From: an uncultured Prevotella sp.
GTDB lineage: Bacteria; Bacteroidota; Bacteroidia; Bacteroidales; Bacteroidaceae
Length of the DNA stretch: 19,372 nucleotides
Direction: 5' to 3'
Assembly: GCA_945637645.1 (NCBI GenBank)
Contig: CALZDK010000010.1
Coordinates: 1 to 19,372 of the forward strand
Positions within the stretch are counted from its first letter, which is position 1; each line of letters begins with the position of its first letter. The notes beneath the pieces are model-generated. The model saw only the letters and a program-made list of their open reading frames with translations, was not told the origin of the DNA and ran no database searches. Shown in pieces: positions 6,247-13,403 of the stretch. The position numbers and the translations under genes were made by a program.

Positions 6247-7230
6247 ATGAGCGACAGGCGCAGTCTTTCATTCTTGATAAGGAAAGTGCTCGTCGGGGCA
6301 ATAAACGGCGAGTTCCTGATTTTCCTGTTCTTTCTCGCTCTCTCGGGTGTCTTCTGGCTACTCATGACACTAAACGAGACCTACGAGAGGGAATTCAAGG
6401 TGCCTGTCAAGATAGTAAACGTGCCTGAGAATGTGGTTATCACATCCAACGAGACAGACACCGTAAGGGTGACATTGCGCGACAAGGGGCTTGTACTCGT
6501 AGGCTATGCCTATGGCGAGGAACTGCGCCCAATAAACCTCAGCTTCAAGTCTTACGTCAAAGGCACGTCGGGACATGCCGTCATAGCAATGTCGGAAATC
6601 AACAGGCTGCTCTACCAGCAGCTCTCCGCTTCCACGAAAATCGTGGGCACCAAGACGGACAGGATAGAGGTGTTCTTCAATTTCGGACTCTCGAAGAAGA
6701 TTCCCGTGAAGTGGAGTGGACGAGTGGTTCCTGAGCATCTTTATTTCATCTCCAATGTCGATTATAACCCCGACAGTGTAGTGGTCTATGCCTCCGAATC
6801 AAGGCTCGACAGCATCCACACGGCATTCACCGAGCAGCTCAACGTGGCTAATTTCCGCGATACGCTTTCCCTCGACTGCAACCTGCAGAAAATCCGTGGC
6901 GTGAAGTTTGTCCCTGACCATGTCAAGGTGAGGTTCATGACCGATGTCCTCACCGAGGAGAGCATCGACGACATTCCCGTGGTGGGAGTCAACGTGCCAG
7001 AGGGAAAAGTCCTGCGCACGTTCCCCTCAAAGGTTAGCGTGAGTTTCGTAACCGGAGTGAGCCAGTTCCGCAGTCTCAGCCGCAACGATTTCCTCGTCGA
7101 GGCAGACTTCAGCGAAATAGAGGACAACGCCTCCGACAAGTGCAGGATTTATCTCCGCGCTGTTCCTCACGGCGTGTCGCGTGCAACGCTCAGTGTCCAG
7201 GAAGTTGACTATTTGATAGAAGATGAGTAA
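6247..7230 (+). CDS. YbbR-like (CdaR-type) membrane-anchored protein
   Basis: The 327-residue protein has one N-terminal membrane segment (about residues 23-42, FLIFLFFLALSGVFWLLMTL), preceded by a basic stretch, and an outside region of beta-rich YbbR-type repeats. Typical elements are FKVPVKIVNVPENVVI, IPVKWSGRVVPEHLYF, and the Y-x-P-D-S-V-V-V-Y-A-S motif near 170-180. In Firmicutes, YbbR/CdaR binds the diadenylate cyclase CdaA; no cyclase gene is present here, so that role cannot be carried over. A GGAGGA sequence lies a few bases ahead of the ATG, an actual Shine-Dalgarno-like site that is unusual in this phylum. Its last 8 nt overlap coaE. Confidence 0.87.
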   Translation: MSDRRSLSFLIRKVLVGAINGEFLIFLFFLALSGVFWLLMTLNETYEREFKVPVKIVNVPENVVITSNETDTVRVTLRDKGLVLVGYAYGEELRPINLSFKSYVKGTSGHAVIAMSEINRLLYQQLSASTKIVGTKTDRIEVFFNFGLSKKIPVKWSGRVVPEHLYFISNVDYNPDSVVVYASESRLDSIHTAFTEQLNVANFRDTLSLDCNLQKIRGVKFVPDHVKVRFMTDVLTEESIDDIPVVGVNVPEGKVLRTFPSKVSVSFVTGVSQFRSLSRNDFLVEADFSEIEDNASDKCRIYLRAVPHGVSRATLSVQEVDYLIEDE

Positions 7231-7786
7231 ACGCATAGCTATAACGGGAGGCATAGGTAGCGGCAAGAGCTACGTCTGCGGCCTGCTGAAAGACCGCGGC
7301 ATCGAGGTCTATGACTGTGATGCGGGTGCAAAGCACATCATCGCCACTTCTGCCGAAGTGCGCCGAAGGCTGACAGAACTCATTGGCAATGACACCTTTC
7401 TTGCCGACAGGCGACTCAACAAGGCTGCGGTAGCAGAGTTCCTCCTCAAGTCCGAAGCCAACAAGAAAGCCATAAACGCCATTGTTCACCCCGCGGTAAT
7501 GGACGATTTCCTGTTATCGGGAAAGATGTGGATGGAGTCGGCAATACTCTTCGAGTCCGGATGCGACAAATATGTCGATAAGGTAGTTGCCGTCACCGCT
7601 CCTGCCGATGTCAGGATAGAGCGTGTGATGCGCCGCGACAATATAACGAGGGAAAAGGCAATGGAATGGATTTCCTGTCAGATGTCGCAGGAAGAGATAC
7701 TGCGCCGTTCAGATTTTGAGATAATTAACGACGGACGACAAGATGTCGGAAGTCAATTAGACGATATAATAACAACAATATTATAA
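7223..7786 (+). CDS. coaE: Dephospho-CoA kinase
   Basis: The 187-residue enzyme phosphorylates the 3'-hydroxyl of dephospho-CoA in the last step of CoA synthesis. The P-loop GGIGSGKS occupies residues 9-16, the substrate-binding YDCDAGAKHI follows at about 31-40, and the lid region has RIERVMRRDNITREKAMEWISCQMSQEE, typical of CoaE. Length is slightly below the usual 200. It overlaps the ybbR-like gene by 8 nt (ATGAGTAA) and ends 5 nt before the DUF5606 gene, so it is part of the same transcript. Confidence 0.96.
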   Translation: MSKRIAITGGIGSGKSYVCGLLKDRGIEVYDCDAGAKHIIATSAEVRRRLTELIGNDTFLADRRLNKAAVAEFLLKSEANKKAINAIVHPAVMDDFLLSGKMWMESAILFESGCDKYVDKVVAVTAPADVRIERVMRRDNITREKAMEWISCQMSQEEILRRSDFEIINDGRQDVGSQLDDIITTIL

Positions 7787-7791
7787 AAAAA

Positions 7792-8235
7792 ATGTTACAG
7801 ACAATCTTAGCAATTTCCGGTAAGCCCGGACTCTACAAATTAGTTTCAAGAGCTAAAAACAGTTTGATAGTTGAAGTACTTGACGAAACACACCGCAGAA
7901 TGCCTGCATTCGCATCAGACCGCATCACCTCGCTCGCCGACATAGCGATGTACACCGATGGCGAGGACGTGCCTCTCAGCAAGGTGCTCGAAAACATGAA
8001 GGCACTTGAGGACGGCAAGGTGTCCTCTGTCAACTTTAAAAAGGCAAGTGGCGACGAGCTGCGCGAATATTTTGCCAAGGTCTTGCCTGAATTCGACCGC
8101 GAGCGAGTTCACAACAGCGATATAAAGAAACTCATTCAGTGGTACAATATCCTGATTGTCAACGGTGTGACGGACTTCGAAAACGAACTCCAGCCCACAC
8201 CGGGTGTCAATATCGATGACCGTAAGGAAGCGTGA
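7792..8235 (+). CDS. DUF5606-type protein
   Basis: A 147-residue soluble protein of unknown function. Its N-terminus (LQTILAISGKPGLYKLVSRAKNSLIVEVLD) and the following DRITSLADIAMYTDGEDVPLSKVLENM strongly resemble the Bacteroidetes family DUF5606. The C-terminal half is helical and charged (SGDELREYFAKVLPEFDRERVHNSDIKKLIQWYNILI). It has no signal peptide or membrane segment. The start codon follows coaE by 5 nt after an A-rich run. The stop overlaps the GTG start of the nuclease-helicase gene as GTGA, suggesting co-production of the two proteins. Its function is not known to me. Confidence 0.85.
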   Translation: MLQTILAISGKPGLYKLVSRAKNSLIVEVLDETHRRMPAFASDRITSLADIAMYTDGEDVPLSKVLENMKALEDGKVSSVNFKKASGDELREYFAKVLPEFDRERVHNSDIKKLIQWYNILIVNGVTDFENELQPTPGVNIDDRKEA

Positions 8236-11200
8236 CCGGAAAGTATGGATATACACCCGAAGAGTTCTTCGGAATGATTGGCGATGCCGTCGGTGGACTG
8301 GATGTCTCATCGGCGGCATCGCTTGTGTCTTTCTACACCACTCTCGACAAGGTCATGCGCCTTGCAGTCAACCAGCGTGTTGAAGATTTCGACATCGCCT
8401 TTGCAGCAGGACTGTTCTCCAAGACCGACTATCTCGCCAAACAACTGAGGATTGACAAGACTGTTGCGCACCTCTTTAATCAGTCGCGCGACAGGATTCG
8501 ACGCATTGGCAACAAGCCCGTTGCTGACTTGGACCGTGAGGAGCTTCTTCTTCACTGGCCACACGACCTCAAGGCTGTGGCTTGTTTCATAAGTGTCATC
8601 TATGGCGACAGCCCTATTCCCGCCTCTCTCTCTTCGCGTTTCCCTCTCTCGCCCCTGCAGCGCGCCAAGGGGAAGCTGATGGCGACGAAAATGCGTGTTG
8701 CGGTGGAACGTGTCGAGGGCGACATAATTTTTGCCGCTGCGGAGGCTGATGGAGACGAGCTCAGGATAAGGTGCAGCAGCGCCCAACAGTATCTACTGCC
8801 TCTCTTGAGCGCAGGTTGCCAGTTGAACCTCATAGCCCCGCGCAAGTCCACTGTGGCAGAGGAAACATTGGAGGCGGAACACATCATCCTTCATCCCGAC
8901 CTCCTCATCAACATCACCTCGGTGGCGGCTTGCTTTGAGGAATATGCCACCGATGCCAAGATTTTCCTCTTCAACAAAATCAGCCCACCTGCCAACTCTC
9001 CTGCAATTATTTTGGGTAACTTCGCTGGAAAGATGCTCGACGACGCAATCCACCACCGTTCGCTCTCATACAACGACAGCATACTAAGGTTTTGCCGTGA
9101 GAACGCCCTTTCCATGGCGGCGTGCGCCTCACAGCTTGGAGATAGCTTCCATGCCCAGGCGCAGGAACAGATGAGACACATTCGACATGTCATCGACAGC
9201 GTTATGCCTCGTGAGGTGAGGGGATTCAACTCACGCGAGGTCATGCTTGAGCCTTCGTTCCTCTGCGAGATGCTCGGCATTCAGGGGCGTATGGATATGC
9301 TGCAGCTCGACTTCAAGGTGTTGGTGGAACAGAAATCGGGCAAGGGACTGCCGGGCTTTGGCAACCGCCCCGGAGAGCAGCCACGTCAGAAGACACGCCA
9401 CTATGTGCAGCTTTTGCTCTATATGGCTGTGCTCCACTACAATTTCAAAATTCCCTATTCCGACATCTATTCCTTCCTCCTCTACTCGAAATACGACCGA
9501 AGCCTACTGCAGCTCGGTTCGGCTCCCGAACTGTTGCGGAAGGCTATAGAAATAAGAAACCAGATAGCATGGATGGAATATCTGCTTGCCTCCGACGGGT
9601 TTTCTATCTACGAAAAGATCTCTCCCGAAAGCATCAAGGTTGACAATAGAGGACGTTCCTTCTTTGAGCAATACATACGACCACAGTTCAAAAGCCTGCT
9701 CTCGCCAATACATTCGGCAAGTGAGACTGAGAAGGCATATTTCCGCCGTTTCATGACCTTTATTCAGATGGAGACCATACTCGCCCGCACAGGGACGAAA
9801 ACGCGCGACGACAACGGTTTCGCGCAGATATGGCTCTCAACGGCAAGGGAGAAGGCGGAGGCAGGAACAATCTACTACGGATTGAGTATCGACCCGCAGA
9901 GCTTCCAGATAGACGACATCGGTGCCGTGGAGTTCATCACCCTTCTGTTTCCCGATGCCGACGCCATGGAGTGTGGTGCTGGCATTTCCAATTTCAGGGT
10001 TGGCGACACAGTCGTTGTCTATCCCTATCCCGAAAGGGCGCAACCCTACGCCTGCAGCGCAATGGTCCACAGGGCAACCATTGCAGATATAACGCTTCGT
10101 GGAGTGCGCCTCGGACTGCGCAACCCGCAGACCGACAGGCATGTCTTCGAACGCGACCCACATTCCCTTTGGGCTGTAGAGCACGACGGTGGCGACGCTT
10201 CCGCCTCGGGACTCTTCAACGGTGTCTGCTCAATGCTCACCGCTCCTTTGAAGCGCCGTCAGCTGCTTCTCTCGCAGCGAGATTTGGAACATGGCGACCA
10301 CGTAGCACTTAACGGCGACTACGGTGCGTTTAACGACCTTGTGGCAAGAGCTATGCAGGCTCGCGACCTCTTCCTCGTCATTGGTCCTCCCGGCACTGGC
10401 AAGACCTCCTTTGCCATGCTCAACATCCTACGTGAGGAGTTGTCGCACTCTGAGGCTTCAGTCCTCCTGATGTCCTACACCAACCGTGCCGTTGACGAGA
10501 TGTGCGGCAAACTCGTCGAGGCTGGCATCGACTTCATCCGCATTGGCAACAGTGTGGCTTGCGATCCGCAATACCGTAGCCACATGATAGAAGAGAAAGT
10601 GGAAAACTGCAATACGCTTAGCGAAATGGCAAAACTCATAAATGGGGCGAGGGTGGTGTGTGCCACGGTATCTACTGTCAACACCCGACCCGAACTCCTT
10701 GCCATGCGTCATTTCTCGTTGGCTATAGTTGATGAGGCTTCACAGATTCTTGAGCCGTATATCGTTGGTCCGCTTTGCGCTGTAGCCTCCGATGGCGTTG
10801 AGTCGATAGCTCGCTTTGTGCTCATCGGCGACCACAAGCAGTTGCCGGCAGTGGTGTTGCAGAGTGGGGCGGAGTCGAGGGTCAGAGACCCGCTGCTCAA
10901 CAGTCTTGACATTCAGGACTGCCGCCATTCCTTCTTCCAACGTCTTGTCCGCCGCTATGCCGCCGACCCTCGTGTCACCTATATGCTCACGCACCAGGGA
11001 CGTATGCACTCCGACATTGCCCTCTTTCCGAGCCAGGCGTTCTATGGTGGACTCTTGCAGCCTGTGCCCCTTCAGCATCAGCTGCGCCCTTTGGAATCCT
11101 CAGCCGACCTTTCCTCCTTCGGCGACCTTGCGCCCTACGCCGAAATTCTTACGTCGCACAGGGTGGCATTCATCGATGTCGATGTCAGCGACAATCAGTC

Positions 11201-11663
11201 TCCCACTTCAGACAAGGTGAACCTCGCCGAGGCTGATGTCATAGCACGTCTTTCCGTTACAGCCTACAAGCTCCGCGCAGCCTTTTTCGACCCTACTGCC
11301 ACTCTTGGAGTCATAGTGCCCTATCGCAATCAGATAGTGTCTATACGCAATGCTATCGACAAATACGGCATTGCGCCTCTCCACGACATCACCATCGACA
11401 CCGTGGAGCGTTTCCAGGGCAGTCAGCGTGACATAATAATCTACGGTTTCACCGTTCGTCACCGTTATCAGCTCGATTTCCTCACCGCCAACGACTTCGA
11501 GGAAAACGGAATCGTCATCGACCCTAAACTCAACGTTGCAATGACGCGAGCTCGCGAAAACCTCATCCTCGTAGGCAACAAGTCGCTCCTGAGCCTCGAT
11601 CCAGTGTTCAAGAAGTTATTGAGTTTGAAGGGGGAGATTCGCTTCGAGAAATTAAAGAATTAA
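8232..11663 (+). CDS. Dna2-like nuclease-helicase: PD-(D/E)XK nuclease domain plus superfamily 1B helicase
   Basis: The 1143-residue protein has two parts. Near residues 338-400, GIQGRMDM (Asp355), VEQKSGK (Glu366, Lys368) and QLLLY (Gln393, Tyr397) form the RecB/Cas4/Dna2-type nuclease core D..ExK..QxxxY. The C-terminal half is a UPF1/Dna2-like helicase: Walker A GPPGTGKT (718-725), motif Ia SYTNRAVDEM, Walker B DEAS (834-837), motif III IGDHKQLP (865-872), QGRMH (922-926), IVPYRNQI, motif V DTVERFQGSQRD and motif VI NVAMTRARENL (1101-1111). The iron-sulphur cysteine set of Dna2 and Cas4 is not apparent around the nuclease. The GTG start is supported by a 4-nt overlap with the DUF5606 stop and by AAGGAAG just upstream; the next in-frame ATG is at 8274. 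A role in DNA repair or end processing is inferred. Confidence 0.9.
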   Translation: MTGKYGYTPEEFFGMIGDAVGGLDVSSAASLVSFYTTLDKVMRLAVNQRVEDFDIAFAAGLFSKTDYLAKQLRIDKTVAHLFNQSRDRIRRIGNKPVADLDREELLLHWPHDLKAVACFISVIYGDSPIPASLSSRFPLSPLQRAKGKLMATKMRVAVERVEGDIIFAAAEADGDELRIRCSSAQQYLLPLLSAGCQLNLIAPRKSTVAEETLEAEHIILHPDLLINITSVAACFEEYATDAKIFLFNKISPPANSPAIILGNFAGKMLDDAIHHRSLSYNDSILRFCRENALSMAACASQLGDSFHAQAQEQMRHIRHVIDSVMPREVRGFNSREVMLEPSFLCEMLGIQGRMDMLQLDFKVLVEQKSGKGLPGFGNRPGEQPRQKTRHYVQLLLYMAVLHYNFKIPYSDIYSFLLYSKYDRSLLQLGSAPELLRKAIEIRNQIAWMEYLLASDGFSIYEKISPESIKVDNRGRSFFEQYIRPQFKSLLSPIHSASETEKAYFRRFMTFIQMETILARTGTKTRDDNGFAQIWLSTAREKAEAGTIYYGLSIDPQSFQIDDIGAVEFITLLFPDADAMECGAGISNFRVGDTVVVYPYPERAQPYACSAMVHRATIADITLRGVRLGLRNPQTDRHVFERDPHSLWAVEHDGGDASASGLFNGVCSMLTAPLKRRQLLLSQRDLEHGDHVALNGDYGAFNDLVARAMQARDLFLVIGPPGTGKTSFAMLNILREELSHSEASVLLMSYTNRAVDEMCGKLVEAGIDFIRIGNSVACDPQYRSHMIEEKVENCNTLSEMAKLINGARVVCATVSTVNTRPELLAMRHFSLAIVDEASQILEPYIVGPLCAVASDGVESIARFVLIGDHKQLPAVVLQSGAESRVRDPLLNSLDIQDCRHSFFQRLVRRYAADPRVTYMLTHQGRMHSDIALFPSQAFYGGLLQPVPLQHQLRPLESSADLSSFGDLAPYAEILTSHRVAFIDVDVSDNQSPTSDKVNLAEADVIARLSVTAYKLRAAFFDPTATLGVIVPYRNQIVSIRNAIDKYGIAPLHDITIDTVERFQGSQRDIIIYGFTVRHRYQLDFLTANDFEENGIVIDPKLNVAMTRARENLILVGNKSLLSLDPVFKKLLSLKGEIRFEKLKN

Positions 11664-11673
11664 AAGATTCTTT
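11654..11673. terminator. Small AT-rich hairpin at the end of the nuclease-helicase gene
   Basis: AAAGAAT (11654-11660) and ATTCTTT (11667-11673) are perfect complements around a 6-nt loop that contains the stop codon. The stem is weak and has no long T run. The gap to the convergent NUDIX gene is only 37 nt, so this is the only candidate for a shared end point. Confidence 0.3.
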
Positions 11674-11700
11674 GGGTGATGGGTTTGTCTGACACTCCTG

Positions 11701-12207
11701 TCACTTGACGTTGCCGAAAAAACGCTGGTATTCCTGCTCGAAATTGGGCGTGAATATGCATTTGCCTATGTTGGAGATTATCTCTTGGCGTGTCCAGAAG
11801 CGACCGCCGGCGAGTTCGTCTGGGTTGGGGGTTACTGGGCCGTCGTAGGTGGCGCGGTGGACGAAGACAAGCTCGCGCTCACGCTGGCTCTCGAAGACAT
11901 AATGTCCGAGGGATTCGGGCGTGAAATCAACAATGCCGAGTTCCTCGCGCACTTCGCGACGAAGGGCGGCATCAACGTTTTCGCCGAGGTCGATGTGTCC
12001 ACCGGTGGCTGTGTCCCAACGGCTTGGCTGTATGTCTTTCCAGTCGGGACGCTGCTGCAGGTAGAGCTCGCCACGGCTGTTGAAAAGGTGGAGGTGGACC
12101 ACGGGGTGGAGTATCTTGGATCCGCTGTGAGCCTCGCCGCGTGATACGGAACCAAGGATGTTGCCGTCTTCGTCAACGACGGGGAATAGTTCTTGCTTAT
12201 TGTCCAT
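11701..12207 (-). CDS. NUDIX hydrolase (YfcD/IPP-isomerase-like subgroup)
   Basis: The 168-residue protein contains a perfect Nudix box, G-x5-E-x7-REVREELGI, from Gly70 to Ile92, with the metal-binding glutamates in place. The N-terminus FPVVDEDGNILGSVSRGEAH and the following HPVVHLHLFNSRGELYLQQRP resemble the isopentenyl-diphosphate isomerase-like branch, in which many members hydrolyse unidentified diphosphates. The exact substrate cannot be read from sequence. Its ATG overlaps the lipid kinase stop by one base (TGATG), so the two are co-translated. It ends in a convergent arrangement with the nuclease-helicase gene. Confidence 0.92.
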   Translation of the reverse strand: MDNKQELFPVVDEDGNILGSVSRGEAHSGSKILHPVVHLHLFNSRGELYLQQRPDWKDIQPSRWDTATGGHIDLGENVDAALRREVREELGIVDFTPESLGHYVFESQRERELVFVHRATYDGPVTPNPDELAGGRFWTRQEIISNIGKCIFTPNFEQEYQRFFGNVK

Positions 12208-13244
12208 CAGTTTCTTGTGAGTTTTTTCAGCAGCACCTTGTTTATGGCTTGGATTCTGCGTCCTTGCTTCTCAAGGTCCTCGCGTACATTATTTATATTA
12301 TTAAAAAACATGGAGAAAGCGTTGAGCATCTGGTTGGGCTGACGGGCGTCCTCGGTCTCGTTGGGGTTGGTGATGATGCGTATGCCCTTTGCCTCAATGT
12401 GGACATCGATGTCGGTGCCGCTCATTATTGGGTCGCCGTCGTAGTGTATTGCTCCTGGTGAGCTGCGGTGGATGTGTATGCGCTTTGCCTTGAAAGTCTT
12501 AATCTTCGAGTTCTTGTCGAGGGTGCGGTTCATGAGATCGATGCCTATCTGGGGCGCGTCGAAGGCGGTGAACGGCTCCATGATTATTACGTCCATGAGC
12601 CCGTCGGTCATGGTAGCCTTTGGCGCAATGTAGGCGTCGTTGCCGTATTGCGACGCATTGGCGCAGGCGATGAGGTATGCCTTGTATTTCATGGTGCCTG
12701 TCTCGTCAACCACTTCATAGGTCTCGGGCTTGTATTTGAGCCCTTCGCGCAGCACGTTTTCGATGTAGGTTATGGGTCCACGTTTTCCCGCCTCGGCAAA
12801 CTTCAGCGAGATGAAGGCGTCGAATCCCATGCCGCAGGTGCAGAAGAAGGGGAGATTGTTGATTACCCCGTAGTCGAGCTGCTCTATCTTGCATGTGTTT
12901 ATTATCTCGATGGCTTTTTGCGGGTCGAGAGGTATGCAGAGATGGCGTGCGAGTCCGTTGCCTGATCCGGAGGGAATAATGCCGAGGGCGGTGTTGGAGT
13001 GAACCAGCGACCGTGCCACCTCGTTGATGGTTCCGTCGCCTCCCACCGCCACAACGATGTCGGTGTTGTTGTTTACACATTCCTTGGCAATGTCGGCAGC
13101 GTGTCCCGGATATTTGGTGAAGACCACCTGGTGGCGGTACTTCGAGTGGTCGAGGGTGCTGTCGATGAGGTTGGGCATGTCCTGCTTGTTTTGTGTGCCG
13201 GAATGCGGGTTGAGTATGAATACAATACTTTTCTTTTTCTCCAT
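12207..13244 (-). CDS. Diacylglycerol kinase-family lipid kinase (YegS/DgkB-like)
   Basis: The 345-residue protein has the DAG-kinase catalytic domain: NPHSG (residues 12-16), VVAVGGDGTINEVA (65-78, nucleotide-binding GGDGT) and IIPSGSGNGLARHL (89-102). The second, beta-sandwich domain includes a GMGFDAFIS stretch and a C-terminal DGDP motif. A charged, helix-forming tail of about 50 residues extends past the usual end. Such enzymes phosphorylate a lipid hydroxyl at the membrane face; substrates include diacylglycerol, phosphatidylglycerol and, in eukaryotes, sphingosine and ceramide. Divergence from serine palmitoyltransferase suggests a sphingoid substrate, but this is inference. I chose the ATG at 13244; the open frame reaches 13346, but the extra residues do not fit the family and cover promoter sequence. 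Confidence 0.9.
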   Translation of the reverse strand: MEKKKSIVFILNPHSGTQNKQDMPNLIDSTLDHSKYRHQVVFTKYPGHAADIAKECVNNNTDIVVAVGGDGTINEVARSLVHSNTALGIIPSGSGNGLARHLCIPLDPQKAIEIINTCKIEQLDYGVINNLPFFCTCGMGFDAFISLKFAEAGKRGPITYIENVLREGLKYKPETYEVVDETGTMKYKAYLIACANASQYGNDAYIAPKATMTDGLMDVIIMEPFTAFDAPQIGIDLMNRTLDKNSKIKTFKAKRIHIHRSSPGAIHYDGDPIMSGTDIDVHIEAKGIRIITNPNETEDARQPNQMLNAFSMFFNNINNVREDLEKQGRRIQAINKVLLKKLTRN

Positions 13245-13251
13245 CGTAGTG

Positions 13252-13259
13252 CAAAAATA
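13252..13259 (-). promoter_or_regulatory. Candidate -7 box for the lipid kinase-NUDIX operon
   Basis: Minus-strand TATTTTTG matches TAnnTTTG and lies only 7 nt upstream of the chosen ATG. No convincing -33 element was found at the expected spacing. If used, the transcript would begin almost at the start codon. Confidence 0.4.
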
Positions 13260-13295
13260 CTGAATTTTGCGCAAATTCATCGTAATAAATGGTCT

Positions 13296-13320
13296 AAAAA
13301 TGCCTAAAAGGTGCATTTTT
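13296..13320. repeat. Hairpin with 8-bp perfect stem and T run in the divergent region
   Basis: AAAAATGC (13296-13303) and GCATTTTT (13313-13320) are exact complements around a 9-nt loop. The plus strand continues with two more T residues and then eight A residues. It resembles a terminator but lies between two divergent genes, where no known transcript ends. It may be a regulator-binding site or a structural feature. Confidence 0.4.
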
Positions 13321-13354
13321 TTAAAAAAAAGCACACTAATTGGCAAAAAATTAG

Positions 13355-13362
13355 TAACTTTG
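13355..13362 (+). promoter_or_regulatory. -7 box of the serine palmitoyltransferase gene
   Basis: TAACTTTG matches TAnnTTTG and is followed by a G/C-rich CCGCC. The predicted start is near 13368, giving a leader of about 35 nt. A -33 TTG at normal spacing is not evident; the upstream region is very A/T-rich. Confidence 0.6.
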
Positions 13363-13403
13363 CCGCCTGAATAAATACGAAAAAGAATAGAGACCGTTTA
13401 AAA

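Noticed and set aside
9240..9440. Reading the nuclease core as part of a CRISPR Cas4
   Set aside because: There are no cas1, cas2 or repeat-spacer sequences in the window, and the domain is fused to a helicase in a housekeeping operon.
13245..13346. Upstream extension of the lipid kinase
   Set aside because: It covers the intergenic hairpin and a -7 box, and precedes the family-typical start MEKKKSIVFILNPHSG.
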